From SIG578 sp045655125 (GTDB lineage Bacteria > Bacillota > Clostridia > Oscillospirales > Ruminococcaceae), in the NCBI GenBank assembly GCA_045655125.1, contig JAZOOR010000067.1, forward strand, positions 1-54,800: a stretch of 54,800 nt of DNA. The letters are read 5' to 3'. Below are positions 24,075 to 33,508 of this stretch, piece by piece. The first letter of the stretch is position 1; each line of letters starts with the position of its first letter. The position numbers were made by a program, and so were the translations under genes. A model generated the notes under the pieces. That model saw only the letters and a program-made list of their open reading frames with translations. It was not told the origin of the DNA and searched no databases.

Positions 24075-24751
24075 GACTTTACACCTCCATCCGGAATATC
24101 TGATACAACCTTACCGTCTCTTATAGTGATTACACGGCGGTGAAATTCATTAACCAGGCTGTGTTCGTGGGTTACCATTAAAATTGTTGTGCCGCAACGG
24201 TTTATTTCGTTGAGCAGCTCAACAATTTCGTGCGACATCTGTGGGTCAACGTTTCCTGTAGGCTCATCGGCAATGATTATTGAAGGGTTATTTACAAGAG
24301 CGCGGGCAAGAGCCACTCTCTGCTGCTGACCACCCGAAAGCTGAGCGGGATAGCTACGGGCTTTATCGGCAAGGCCTACAAGACCCAAAACATAAGAAAC
24401 TCTCTTTCTTATGCTGCGTGACGGCACATTGGTTACGCGCAATGCAAACTCTACGTTTTCATAAACCGTCATATTCTCGATAAGGCGGAAATCCTGAAAA
24501 ACTATGCCGAGCGAGCGGCGAAGCTGGGGGACATCCTTTTGTCTGAGGCTTCCCAAATCAAAATTATTTACAGCTATGTAGCCCGAGGTGGGTGCTTCCT
24601 CTCTCATTATGAGCTTTAATAGTGTGCTTTTTCCCGCTCCCGATGCTCCGACTATAAATGCAAATTCGCCTTTTTCTATTGTAAAACTTACGTCATCAAG
24701 CGCCTTGGTGCCATTAGAATATATCTTTGTTACAGAATCAAAACTTATCAA
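24071..24751 (-). CDS. ftsE: Cell division ATP-binding protein FtsE
   Basis: ABC-type ATPase of 226 residues that drives FtsX. Walker A is GASGAGKSTL, the signature LSGGQQQRVALARAL, Walker B IIIADEPTGNVD, and the H-loop VTHEH. The four-base overlap with ftsX indicates coupled translation. This is the first gene of the ftsE-ftsX-M23-S41 group. Confidence 0.96.
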   Translation of the reverse strand: MISFDSVTKIYSNGTKALDDVSFTIEKGEFAFIVGASGAGKSTLLKLIMREEAPTSGYIAVNNFDLGSLRQKDVPQLRRSLGIVFQDFRLIENMTVYENVEFALRVTNVPSRSIRKRVSYVLGLVGLADKARSYPAQLSGGQQQRVALARALVNNPSIIIADEPTGNVDPQMSHEIVELLNEINRCGTTILMVTHEHSLVNEFHRRVITIRDGKVVSDIPDGGVKS

Positions 24752-24820
24752 AAAACAGACACCACCTATAATATAAAATTGGATTTGGCGGGCTTTATTT
24801 TAAGTCCGCCAATGATGTTA

Positions 24821-25906
24821 TCAATATTTTACGGGATTTGCCGCAAGGTATTTTTTGACCATAAGAGCCACCTTGAAGATAATGGCATGGTCAAACTCGC
24901 GAAGCTCGAGGCCTGTGAGCTTTTTAATTTTCTCCAAGCGGTAAACAAGTGTATTTCTATGTACAAAAAGCTTTCTTGAGGTCTCGGAAACATTAAGGTT
25001 ATTCTCAAAGAATTTCTGAATAGTAAAGAGTGTTTCCTGATCGAGACTTTCAACAGAGCCTCTTTTGAAAACCTCCTGTAAAAACGCCTCGCAGAGAGTT
25101 GTGGGAAGCTGATAAATAAGGCGTGCAATACCGAGATTATCATAGCTTATGATAATCTTATCGGTGTCAAACACCTTTCCAACCTCAAGAGCAATTTGAG
25201 CCTCTTTATAGGAACGGGCAAGGTCCTTAATACCATAGACCACAGTTCCGATACCAACAACAGACTGTGTATAGAATTCACTTCCCAGAGTATCAACAAT
25301 AGAGCGAGCCATCTTTTCAAGGTCGCGTGTTTCAATATTGGGTTTAATTTCCTTAATCAGAACAACTTCTTTTTCGCTTATATTAAGCACAAAGTCCTTC
25401 TGTTTATCGGGAAAGAGGTTTTGAATGATATCAAAAACCGAAACCTCATTATCAGAAGTGATACGAATGAGAACAGCGACACGGCTGACATCGTTATTAA
25501 AATGAAACTCTCTTGCCTTGAGGAAAATTTCGCCCGGCAGAATATTATCAAGAATAACATTCTTAATGAAATTATTTCTATCATACTTTTCGTCATAATA
25601 CTGTTTGATATTACCAAAGGAGATTGCAAGAATATTTGCATAACGGGCGGCAATTTCATCCGACCCCTCAACAAAAACCGCAAATCCCGATTTAACAATT
25701 CCGCCAAAGGATTTATATGTATATCCATCGCGCACAAAAACCTCAGATGTGTCGGCAATATCTAAAAGTACAAATTCATTGGACTCTCCGATTTTTGCAG
25801 TATTACTGCAGGCAACGATGGTTGCGGTTGAATCCACAACGCCAATGACTCTGTCAATAGAAACCTTCATCTGCGAAATCACATCTTTAAAAAGCTTGTT
25901 TGACAT
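24821..25906 (-). CDS. CdaR/PucR-family transcriptional regulator
   Basis: The protein has 361 residues. An N-terminal ligand-sensing part leads to a GGDEF-like CdaR domain (about 150-280). The C-terminal PucR helix-turn-helix has NLNVSETSRKLFVHRNTLVYRLEKI. ATG 25906 is chosen because GAGAGGAA lies upstream and MSNKLFKDVI starts the domain; the in-frame extension to 25993 has no binding site. Regulators of this family often control sugar-acid or purine use. No such genes are nearby, so the target is unknown. Confidence 0.88.
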   Translation of the reverse strand: MSNKLFKDVISQMKVSIDRVIGVVDSTATIVACSNTAKIGESNEFVLLDIADTSEVFVRDGYTYKSFGGIVKSGFAVFVEGSDEIAARYANILAISFGNIKQYYDEKYDRNNFIKNVILDNILPGEIFLKAREFHFNNDVSRVAVLIRITSDNEVSVFDIIQNLFPDKQKDFVLNISEKEVVLIKEIKPNIETRDLEKMARSIVDTLGSEFYTQSVVGIGTVVYGIKDLARSYKEAQIALEVGKVFDTDKIIISYDNLGIARLIYQLPTTLCEAFLQEVFKRGSVESLDQETLFTIQKFFENNLNVSETSRKLFVHRNTLVYRLEKIKKLTGLELREFDHAIIFKVALMVKKYLAANPVKY

Positions 25907-26365
25907 TCCCAAATTCCTCTCTTTGCTAAGTAGGGTATGCCCCGCCTCAGCCGCTTTCTTTTGTTTATATTGCACATAAATCTTACAGCACATTTATTGT
26001 ACATAATTTTTGAGCAATTTGCAAGTATTTTTAGTAGAAATTTAAACAAAATTCACAAATTTCCGCCCTAAAAAACAAAATCTGCGATATATTTTTAATC
26101 TTTCAAATAAAAAATGTTTTTAAAAAAGCTTTTTTTGTTCTATTTTTTTGTGCAGTTTTTGTGCAATTTTAAGTCAATTTTTCATAGGAAAAATTATACT
26201 GCTCTAAAACTTGCATAGTCACTTACTTTTTAGTAAGACAAGTCTTTTTCACTTAAAAACTTGGTAATATAATATTTTTTTATAATTATTATCTTTTTAT
26301 TTGATTTTTTAAAGTAAAAGTTATATAATAAAAGTTAGCAAAATTTACAAAGGAGATTTTAAAGA
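25907..26365. other. AT-rich divergent intergenic region upstream of metG
   Basis: 459 bases without a gene. It contains two close copies of TTTTTGTGCA and one short stem, CTTACT/AGTAAG (26222-26237), without a T tract. The only site I can support is the metG promoter at its right end. Confidence 0.6.
26301..26329 (+). promoter_or_regulatory. metG promoter
   Basis: TTGATT (26301-26306), 17 bases, TATAAT (26324-26329), 36 bases before the start codon. No T-box is visible in so short a leader. Confidence 0.75.
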
Positions 26366-28303
26366 ATGTCCAAGAAGTTTTATATAACAACTGCTATCGC
26401 CTACACCTCAAGAAAGCCTCACATCGGCAACACCTATGAAATTGTTCTTACCGATGCCATTGCACGTTACAGAAGGCTTGTTGGTGACGATGTATTTTTC
26501 CTTACAGGAACCGACGAGCATGGTCAGAAAATTGAAAATTACGCTAATGATGCAGGCATTACCCCTCAGAAATATGTTGATGGTGTTGCAGGAGAGATCC
26601 GCGGCATTTGGGACCTTATGAACACCTCTTATGACAAATTTATCCGCACTACCGACGATTATCATGTTAAGGCGGTGCAGAAAATATTTAAAAAGCTCTA
26701 CGAGCAGGGCGACATCTACAAAAGTGAATATGAGGGACTTTACTGTACTCCCTGCGAGTCCTTCTTTACCGAGACCCAGCTTGTAGACGGAAAATGCCCC
26801 GACTGCGGCAGAGAAGTTACCCGTACTAAAGAAGAAGCATATTTCTTTAAAATGAGCAAGTATGCCGATAAGCTCATTGAATACATTGAAGAGAATCCCG
26901 AGTTTATTCATCCCGAAAGCCGCAAAAACGAGATGATCAACAACTTCTTAAAACCCGGTCTTCAGGACCTCTGTGTTTCGAGAACCTCGTTTAAATGGGG
27001 AGTTCCCGTTACGTTTGATGACAAGCACGTTATATATGTATGGATAGATGCGCTTTCAAACTACATTACCGCATTGGGCTATGACCCCGAGGGCAGCGGT
27101 GAGCTATACAATAAATACTGGCCTGCCGATGTTCATATTATCGGAAAGGACATTCTTCGTTTTCATACAATTTACTGGCCCATTATGCTGATGGCTCTCG
27201 GTGAGCCTCTGCCAAAGCAGGTTTTTGGGCACCCTTGGCTGCTTGCGGGTAATGACAAAATGAGCAAGTCTAAAGGCAATGTTATTTACGCTGATGATTT
27301 GGTAGATTATTTTGGCGTTGACGGCGTGCGCTACTATGTGCTGAGCGAAATGCCCTATGCGCAGGACGGAAACATTACTTACGAGACCATTATTGCTCGT
27401 TTTAACTCAGACCTTGCCAACACTCTCGGAAATCTTGTTAACCGCACTATTGCGATGTCCAATAAATATTTTGGCGGCATTGTTGAGAACAAAGGGGTTT
27501 GTGAGGATGTCGACGGCGAGCTTAAAGCCGAGGCACTCTCTTGCGCCCCCAATGTTGAAAAGCTGATGGAGCAGTTCCATGTTGCAGATTCGCTTGATGC
27601 TATTTTCTCGCTTGCGCGCCGCTGCAACAAGTACATTGACGAAACTATGCCCTGGGCGCTCTCTAAGGACGAGGCAAAGCAGGACAGACTTAAAACTGTC
27701 CTTTACAATCTTACCGAGTCCATCCGCTTTATTGCAGTTCTCTTAAAGCCTTTCCTGCCCGAAACCGCAGATGAGATTTTAAGGCAGATAAATAATCCTG
27801 TCGATAGCTATGAGTCTTTATCTGAATTTGGCAAAATTGAGAATGGACACACTGTCGGTGAGGCAAAGATAATCTTCTCCCGCATTGATGCAGACAAAAA
27901 GCTTGAGGAAATTTCCCAAGATATTGACAAGAAGTACGGCAAGAGCGAACCCGAAAAGAAAAAAATTGAGGGTCTTGCACAAATCGGAATTGAGGATTTC
28001 TCAAAGATAGAGCTTAGAGTTGCCAAAATTCTCTCCTGCGAGAGTGTTCCCAAATCCAAAAAGCTTTTAAAGCTCGTTTTAAATGACGGTGAGGGCGAGC
28101 GTCAGGTCTGCTCGGGAATTTCCCCTTGGTACAGCCCCGAGGACCTCATTGGCAAAAAGGTTGTTCTGGTTGCAAACCTTAAACCCGCCAAGCTCTGCGG
28201 ACTTGAAAGCAACGGAATGATTCTTGCGGCCGACTGCGATGAAGATGATGTTAAGGTTATTTTCCTCGATGACAGTATGCCCGAGGGTAGCCGTATTCGA
28301 TAA
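26366..28303 (+). CDS. metG: Methionyl-tRNA synthetase
   Basis: Charges tRNA-Met. The 645 residues include the class I signature KPHIGN, a zinc knuckle CTPC...CPDC around residues 127-147, the second signature DKMSKSKGN, and a C-terminal tRNA-binding (EMAP-like) domain from about residue 540 (IELRVAKILSCE). AAAGGAG lies upstream of ATG 26366. TatD follows after 11 bases, a common pairing. Confidence 0.97.
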   Translation: MSKKFYITTAIAYTSRKPHIGNTYEIVLTDAIARYRRLVGDDVFFLTGTDEHGQKIENYANDAGITPQKYVDGVAGEIRGIWDLMNTSYDKFIRTTDDYHVKAVQKIFKKLYEQGDIYKSEYEGLYCTPCESFFTETQLVDGKCPDCGREVTRTKEEAYFFKMSKYADKLIEYIEENPEFIHPESRKNEMINNFLKPGLQDLCVSRTSFKWGVPVTFDDKHVIYVWIDALSNYITALGYDPEGSGELYNKYWPADVHIIGKDILRFHTIYWPIMLMALGEPLPKQVFGHPWLLAGNDKMSKSKGNVIYADDLVDYFGVDGVRYYVLSEMPYAQDGNITYETIIARFNSDLANTLGNLVNRTIAMSNKYFGGIVENKGVCEDVDGELKAEALSCAPNVEKLMEQFHVADSLDAIFSLARRCNKYIDETMPWALSKDEAKQDRLKTVLYNLTESIRFIAVLLKPFLPETADEILRQINNPVDSYESLSEFGKIENGHTVGEAKIIFSRIDADKKLEEISQDIDKKYGKSEPEKKKIEGLAQIGIEDFSKIELRVAKILSCESVPKSKKLLKLVLNDGEGERQVCSGISPWYSPEDLIGKKVVLVANLKPAKLCGLESNGMILAADCDEDDVKVIFLDDSMPEGSRIR

Positions 28304-28314
28304 GAAGGTTTTTT

Positions 28315-29091
28315 ATGGCACTGATTTTTGATTCCCACAGCCACTACGACAATCCTCGTTTTGACGGAGACAGAGACGCTCTGCTCTCCTCTCTGCCCTC
28401 TAAGGATGTCGGACTTATTCTCTCGGCGGGAAGCAGTATGCAAAGCAGCAGACAAAACAGCGCTCTTTCTGAAAAGTATCCCTTTGTTTTTGCTAGCGCA
28501 GGTATTCACCCTATCGACTGCGTAAATCAGGTAGGCCCTTATTTAGATGAGCTGAGAGAGATGCTTCTTAAAAACAAAAAAATCGTAGCAGTAGGTGAAA
28601 TAGGTTTAGATTACCACTATGACATTTCTCCACCCGAAATGCAAAAGAAATTTTTAGAGGAGCAGCTCTCTCTTGCGCGCGAGCTTGACAAGCCTGTAAT
28701 TATCCACAGCCGAGAGGCTACCGCAGATATGCTCGCTATTTTAAGGGAATACAAACCGAAGGGTGTTGTGCACTGTTTTTCGGGAAGCTGCGAAACTGCC
28801 CGCGAAATCCTAGACCTTGGAATGTATATAGGCTTTACAGGGGTTGTTACCTTCAGTAACGCGCAAAAGGCAAAAAAGAGCGCCGCTTATGTGCCGCTTG
28901 AAAGGCTCTTAATTGAAACCGACTGTCCCTATATGGCACCTGTACCTTATAGAGGACAGAGATGCGATTCTTCTATGCTTTATTCTGTTGCGGATGTGCT
29001 TTCCCAGATAAAAGGTGTTTCCCGTGATGAGATTTTAGATGCTACCTACAAAAATGCCATAAAGGTTTTTGAGATGGAGGCTCTTATATGA
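28315..29091 (+). CDS. tatD: TatD family metal-dependent hydrolase
   Basis: A 258-residue TIM-barrel hydrolase; family members act as DNases. Metal ligands are visible in DSHSHYD (N-terminus), VAVGEIGLDYHYD, VIIHSREA, VVHCFSG and LIETDCPYMAP. The gene overlaps the next by four bases (ATGA), indicating coupling. Confidence 0.93.
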   Translation: MALIFDSHSHYDNPRFDGDRDALLSSLPSKDVGLILSAGSSMQSSRQNSALSEKYPFVFASAGIHPIDCVNQVGPYLDELREMLLKNKKIVAVGEIGLDYHYDISPPEMQKKFLEEQLSLARELDKPVIIHSREATADMLAILREYKPKGVVHCFSGSCETAREILDLGMYIGFTGVVTFSNAQKAKKSAAYVPLERLLIETDCPYMAPVPYRGQRCDSSMLYSVADVLSQIKGVSRDEILDATYKNAIKVFEMEALI

Positions 29092-29672
29092 AAGATGTTT
29101 ATGAAATAAATGACAAGGCTCTTTTAGAGTCTATTAAAAGAGATGCTAAAGAGGCGGTTTCCGCTCTATGCGATGCCGCAGGACTCCTAAAGGACGATTT
29201 ATTTATTGTCGGTTGCTCTTCAAGTGAGGTCTTAGGAGAAAGAATCGGAACAAACTCAAGTCTCGATGTTGCCGACGCTATTTTTGAGGGAATATACGGC
29301 GTTTTAAAAGAAAAGGGTATCTTTATGGCAGTTCAGTGCTGCGAGCATTTAAACCGCGCCGTTATTTTAGAAAAAAAGGCTGCCGAAAAGTTCGGCTACC
29401 CTATTGTAAACGTTCTTCCCCAGCCAAAAGCGGGCGGCTCGCTCGGAACACTTGCATTTGAGCGGCTTGAAAATGCCGTTGCAACCGAAAAGGTATGCGC
29501 TGATGCAGGAATTGACATCGGACTTACAATGATTGGAATGCATCTTAAAGAGGTTGCCGTACCGGTAAGGCTGCCTATTCGGAAAATAGGAAATGCCACC
29601 ATAGTTTGCGCCCGTACCCGACCTAAATTTATAGGCGGAATCCGAGCTAAATATAACGAGGAATTATTATAA
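29088..29672 (+). CDS. UPF0340 / TIGR01440 family protein (YwlG-like)
   Basis: The 194-residue protein matches the YwlG/DUF436 family: GCSSSEVLGERIGTNSS near residues 42-58, FMAVQCCEHLNRA, VLPQPKAGGSLG and IGMHLKEVAVPVR. No biochemical function is established to my knowledge. It is translationally coupled to tatD by a four-base overlap. Confidence 0.92.
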   Translation: MKDVYEINDKALLESIKRDAKEAVSALCDAAGLLKDDLFIVGCSSSEVLGERIGTNSSLDVADAIFEGIYGVLKEKGIFMAVQCCEHLNRAVILEKKAAEKFGYPIVNVLPQPKAGGSLGTLAFERLENAVATEKVCADAGIDIGLTMIGMHLKEVAVPVRLPIRKIGNATIVCARTRPKFIGGIRAKYNEELL

Positions 29673-29675
29673 ATG

Positions 29676-29705
29676 AAAAAGCAGCCGAAAGGCTGCTTTT
29701 TTTGT
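29676..29705. terminator. Terminator between convergent genes
   Basis: AAAGCAGCC and GGCTGCTTT pair around GAAA, with a seven-T run on the right and A residues on the left; it can serve both strands. Confidence 0.88.
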
Positions 29706-30686
29706 TTAGAATATCAGGTCGCATAGGTCAGAAATGGTCATTGCGCTTATATAATCTGAAAGCGGAAAATCTTTAAGGCACTCGGATACGGCTGATGGAG
29801 TAAACTGTGTGCCGACAAGCTTTTTTTCAAGCTCGCCTATTGGCAGTATACCGAAAAAGTCGCCAAAAATGCGGATATCTGCGATTTTGGCATCCTTTAT
29901 ATCAAGGTGTGCCTCAAGGGTTCCAAATGTAAAGCGTTTTTCCTTTACAAGCGAAAAGGCAGGCGAAAAACCGAAATTCCACTCAAATGTTTCATATCGC
30001 TCGGCTGATAGAGATTTTACCGCGCAAATCCTCTCTTCGCTTAAATGAATTTCCTCTAAATCCTTCTTTGATAGGAAAAAGTTATATAATTTATTTAGAA
30101 ATTCCTCTGCTGAAAGTGTGCAAGAGCTAAGTGTTTTAATATTTTCGACGCGACTTCTTACCGAGCTAATTCCCTTGCCCGAAAGCTTAATGGGGCGAGG
30201 CTTTAGCGCTCCTGAAAGTTCTTTTAAATCCGCGCTGTAAAGCAGAGTGCCGTGCTGCAGTATTCTGTTTTTGCGAACAGTCTGAGCATTTCCCGAAATC
30301 TTATATCCGTTTGCAGTAATATCATTTCTGCCCGAAACCGAGGCCGAGAGGTTAAGTGTCTTTAAAAAGTCACAAATCGGCTTTGCAAACAGTGCGTAAG
30401 CGCCGAAATCTCCCTCTTTATAATCTGAAATAAAAGTAAAATTGATATTTCCCAAATCGTGAAATACCGCTCCGCCGCCCGTTATTCTGCGAACAACGGG
30501 GATTTTATTTTTCTCGACAAAATCAAGGTCGATTTCGGCATAGGCATTCTGATTTTTGCCTATAATGACAGACCTTTCGTTTCTCCACAGCATAACAACA
30601 TCGCCATTTGTGAAATTATCAAAAATATATTCTTCAAGCGCGAGGTTAAGACTTGGATTGGTAAAGGGGCTTAGGAAAATTTTCAT
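29706..30686 (-). CDS. lplA: Lipoate--protein ligase
   Basis: Attaches lipoate to E2 or GcvH proteins using ATP. About 326 residues. VVRRITGGGAVFHDLGN holds the lipoate/adenylate loop, YKISGNAQ the catalytic Lys. The C-terminal accessory domain begins near residue 250. The start overlaps the maf stop by four bases. No lipoylated protein gene is in the window. Confidence 0.92.
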   Translation of the reverse strand: MKIFLSPFTNPSLNLALEEYIFDNFTNGDVVMLWRNERSVIIGKNQNAYAEIDLDFVEKNKIPVVRRITGGGAVFHDLGNINFTFISDYKEGDFGAYALFAKPICDFLKTLNLSASVSGRNDITANGYKISGNAQTVRKNRILQHGTLLYSADLKELSGALKPRPIKLSGKGISSVRSRVENIKTLSSCTLSAEEFLNKLYNFFLSKKDLEEIHLSEERICAVKSLSAERYETFEWNFGFSPAFSLVKEKRFTFGTLEAHLDIKDAKIADIRIFGDFFGILPIGELEKKLVGTQFTPSAVSECLKDFPLSDYISAMTISDLCDLIF

Positions 30687-31243
30687 AACTCTTCCCTTTC
30701 TAAAAATCTAACAAACTCTGCTGCGGGAAAACCAACTACATTATAATAATCTCCGCAAATTCCTTTAACAAATCTCAGCGCTCTACCCTGAATACCATAA
30801 GCGCCCGCTTTATCCATAGGCTCGCCCGTTTTGAGATACTCCTCTATTTCGCCATCTGAAAGAGGATAAAATTCAACCTGAGTTTTAGAGGTGAAGCCCT
30901 TTTTAATCTTTGGCGAGCAAACATATACCGCAGTAATAACCTCATGGGTTTTGCCCGAAAGAGTTTTTAGCATCTCTTTGGCTTCCATCTCCGAGCGGGG
31001 CTTTCCAAGCAGCTTATCATTTACTGCAACAACCGTATCAGCGCCCACAACGATTGAGTCAGGGTATTTTTTAAAAATATCCTCTGCCTTAGCCTTTGCC
31101 GAAAGAAAAGCCGACTTCTCTGCTCCGAGACTTTTCGAGAGCGGCGGCTCTTTATCTGAGACAGCAATCGAAAAATCAAGGCCAAGCAGAGAAAAGATTT
31201 CTCTTCTCCTCGGGGAGTTTGATGCTAAAATCAGTTTTTCCAT
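30683..31243 (-). CDS. maf: Maf-like nucleotide pyrophosphatase
   Basis: House-cleaning nucleotide pyrophosphatase acting on non-canonical or methylated dTTP/UTP. The 186 residues include LASNSPRRREI (substrate loop), VVGADTVVAVN and AGAYGIQGRA, all family signatures. Confidence 0.94.
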   Translation of the reverse strand: MEKLILASNSPRRREIFSLLGLDFSIAVSDKEPPLSKSLGAEKSAFLSAKAKAEDIFKKYPDSIVVGADTVVAVNDKLLGKPRSEMEAKEMLKTLSGKTHEVITAVYVCSPKIKKGFTSKTQVEFYPLSDGEIEEYLKTGEPMDKAGAYGIQGRALRFVKGICGDYYNVVGFPAAEFVRFLEREEL

Positions 31244-31290
31244 AATTACACCTCAAAAAGATTTTAACACACTTTTATTATATTTACAAC

Positions 31291-31330
31291 AAAAAATAAC
31301 AAACCTCCGCCATAAAGGCAGAGGTTTGTT
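31291..31330 (-). terminator. Terminator after the ferredoxin gene
   Basis: AACAAACCTC...GCC pairs with GGC...GAGGTTTGTT (one internal mismatch) around a five-base loop, followed by ATTTTTT on the minus-strand transcript. Confidence 0.85.
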
Positions 31331-31358
31331 TTAAGTACAATGCAAATGAGTTCTGTTA

Positions 31359-31529
31359 TTATTCTTCAACAATAGCAGAAACAGGGCAGGTTGCAGCACA
31401 AGCGCCGCACTCAACGCAAACATCAGTATCGATAACATACTTGCCTTCGCCCTCGGCAATAGCACCTACGGGGCACTCACCTGCGCAAGAACCGCATGCG
31501 ATGCACTCATCAGTAATCTTATAAGCCAT
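31359..31529 (-). CDS. 2[4Fe-4S] ferredoxin, 56 residues
   Basis: Small clostridial-type electron carrier. Two CxxCxxCxxxCP motifs are complete: Cys9, 12, 15, 19 and Cys38, 41, 44, 48 (DECIACGSCAGECP and DVCVECGACAATCP). GGAGG stands 7 bases before ATG 31529. It has its own promoter and terminator, so it is monocistronic. A likely partner is the pyruvate:ferredoxin oxidoreductase at 49997-53527. Confidence 0.97.
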   Translation of the reverse strand: MAYKITDECIACGSCAGECPVGAIAEGEGKYVIDTDVCVECGACAATCPVSAIVEE

Positions 31530-31568
31530 AATGACACCTCCTCAAGTGTGATTGCTTATAGCGTATAT

Positions 31569-31597
31569 ATTCTAACACACTAAATTACAAAAATCAA
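31569..31597 (-). promoter_or_regulatory. Ferredoxin promoter
   Basis: TTGATT (31597-31592), 17 bases, TAGAAT (31574-31569) on the minus strand. Confidence 0.65.
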
Positions 31598-31618
31598 CAC
31601 ATATTTATATGGAATTTT

Positions 31619-32491
31619 TTATTCCTCAGAAATTTCCTGCTCACCTTCGCTTTTTTCCTCTTTTTTCGGCTTAGGTGGACGAATGAGCTTTACATCGTCC
31701 CTATGCATAGGCATAGGAGCTGTATTATCCTCCTCGTGACCGTCAAGCTTTACCTTAAGAGTTCCCTTAAGTAGACTTACCTCGGTTACTGTTCCGTTTC
31801 CATCCTTGGTGGAAACATAACTGCCCTGACGGGGAGTTATCTTTAAAAGCTCATCATAAACAGACTGCTCATATTTAAGGCAACACATAAGTCTTCCACA
31901 GGTGCCTGAAATCTTTGCAAGGTTTAAAGAAAGTCCCTGATCCTTAGCCATCTTAATTGAAACAGGCTGAAAATCTCCTAAAAACGAGGAGCAGCAAAAG
32001 GGTCTTCCACAAACCCCGAGACCGCCGAGCATTTTGGATTCATCACGCACTCCAATCTGCCTTAGCTCTATTCGGGTGCGGAATATTGATGCTAAGTCCT
32101 TTACAAGCTCGCGAAAATCAATTCTTCCGTCCGCCGTAAAATAAAACAGCATTTTACTGTTATCAAAAGTAACCTCAACATCAACAAGCTTCATTTCAAG
32201 CTTGTGACTTTCTATTTTTTCAAGGCAGATGTCAAATGCCTCTTTTTCCTTTGCACGATTTTTTTCCATCTGAGCGATGTCCTTTTCGCTCGCAATCCTT
32301 ACTATCTGTTTGAGAGGAGTAACAACCGAGGAGTCCTCAATCTCACTTCTCTCCATAGCAACAACACCGCACTCTACACCACGTGCCGTTTCAACTATTA
32401 CATAGCTTCCGCACTCGGGTGACACGTCCTTGGGGTCGAAATAATAGATCTTGCCCCCGTCTTTAAAACGGACGCCGATTACTGTAGTCAT
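31619..32491 (-). CDS. ricT: RicT (YaaT, PSP1 domain), stage 0 sporulation family protein
   Basis: The 290-residue PSP1-domain protein. In Bacillus subtilis RicT forms the iron-sulfur Y-complex with RicA and RicF, affecting RNase Y-dependent mRNA maturation and sporulation. The Cys-rich signatures CGRPFCC and CGRLMCCLKYE are present (cluster ligands). The charged C-terminal tail (about residues 265-290) is typical. The order darA-holB-ricT matches the conserved Firmicute neighbourhood. Confidence 0.95.
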   Translation of the reverse strand: MTTVIGVRFKDGGKIYYFDPKDVSPECGSYVIVETARGVECGVVAMERSEIEDSSVVTPLKQIVRIASEKDIAQMEKNRAKEKEAFDICLEKIESHKLEMKLVDVEVTFDNSKMLFYFTADGRIDFRELVKDLASIFRTRIELRQIGVRDESKMLGGLGVCGRPFCCSSFLGDFQPVSIKMAKDQGLSLNLAKISGTCGRLMCCLKYEQSVYDELLKITPRQGSYVSTKDGNGTVTEVSLLKGTLKVKLDGHEEDNTAPMPMHRDDVKLIRPPKPKKEEKSEGEQEISEE

Positions 32492-32514
32492 AAATAATCC
32501 ATCCTCATAAAAAA

Positions 32515-33501
32515 TTATCTTTTAATAGCTTCGCCTATACGAATTTCCAGCGCTGTCATGCTAAGAGCAAGATTAGCATTGCCCTCTATTGCCCAGATAA
32601 ACTCGTCGCAAGCCTCGATTACAGCGAGCGCCGATTTTATACTGAGAAATCCTGAAATGGCGCTTACAACATCATCGTATCCGCTTAGGCTTGTGTTTTC
32701 CCCCGTCTTTAATGCGCTGACATCACGAAAAATAAGCTTTAAGAGAGAAATAAGCCGTAGCGCCTTTTCCTTTTTCTTTGAATATTTTCCCAAAGAGAGA
32801 CACAAAAGCGCTCTGTCCTTATCGCAGGCTGCTTTTGCTACTCTATTAGCATCGTCGTAAAGCTCGATTACTTCACTGTCCTCGCAAAGCTCGATAGCAA
32901 GTCCCATATTTCCACAGGAAAGCTCTGAAGCTCTTCGCAGCTCACTTTGAGGCTTCTCAGGATAGCGGCGAATAAGCTCTGAAAAAACATCTTCTGTATT
33001 TGCAGGAGTAAGGCGCAACACAGTTACGCGCGAGCGCACTGTTGGAAGCAGTGCCTGAGCATTTTTGCAGGTAAATATAAAAAAGCTATCCTCGGGCGGC
33101 TCTTCTATCATTTTAAGCATTGCGTTCTGGGCAAATCTGTTCATTCGCTCGGCACTGTAAACTATAAAAATCTTATACGCCGAGTCGTTTGGCTTGATAT
33201 ATAGTTGTTTTTTTATAGGAGCTATCTCGTTTACACCGATAGTTTCCGATTTACCCGCAGGATAAATCTTGAAAATATCGGGATGAATATCCTTTTCTAT
33301 TTTTAGGCAGGGGGAACATCTGTCGCAAGGCTTTTCATCACCCATACAGAGCAGCAGCTTGCAAATAACATCTGCAAAGGTTTTTTTACCTATCCCCTTA
33401 TCTCCTACTATCATTAGCGCATGCGGAAATCTGCCCGCAGATATTTGAGAAGAAACGCTTTTATACGCCTGCTCTTTTCCGATAAGCTTAAAATCAGACA
33501 T
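32515..33501 (-). CDS. holB: DNA polymerase III subunit delta prime
   Basis: Clamp-loader subunit, about 328 residues from MSDFKLIGKEQ. GDKGIGKKT is the P-loop; a four-Cys zinc module (CMGDEKPCDRCSPC) follows; KMIEEPPEDSFFIFTC is the conserved AAA+ stretch. ATG 33501 lies 7 bases after the darA stop, with AAAGG 12 bases upstream inside that gene. In-frame ATGs at 33522 and 33543 would overlap darA and have weaker sites. Confidence 0.92.
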   Translation of the reverse strand: MSDFKLIGKEQAYKSVSSQISAGRFPHALMIVGDKGIGKKTFADVICKLLLCMGDEKPCDRCSPCLKIEKDIHPDIFKIYPAGKSETIGVNEIAPIKKQLYIKPNDSAYKIFIVYSAERMNRFAQNAMLKMIEEPPEDSFFIFTCKNAQALLPTVRSRVTVLRLTPANTEDVFSELIRRYPEKPQSELRRASELSCGNMGLAIELCEDSEVIELYDDANRVAKAACDKDRALLCLSLGKYSKKKEKALRLISLLKLIFRDVSALKTGENTSLSGYDDVVSAISGFLSIKSALAVIEACDEFIWAIEGNANLALSMTALEIRIGEAIKR

Positions 33502-33508
33502 ACAAATC

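Noticed and set aside
25907..25993. Upstream start of the CdaR-type regulator
   Set aside because: The extra 29 residues have no binding site and no family similarity; ATG 25906 has GAGAGGAA upstream.
26222..26237. Hairpin CTTACT/AGTAAG upstream of metG as a terminator or T-box part
   Set aside because: The stem is short and AT-rich, has no T tract, and lies upstream of the metG promoter.
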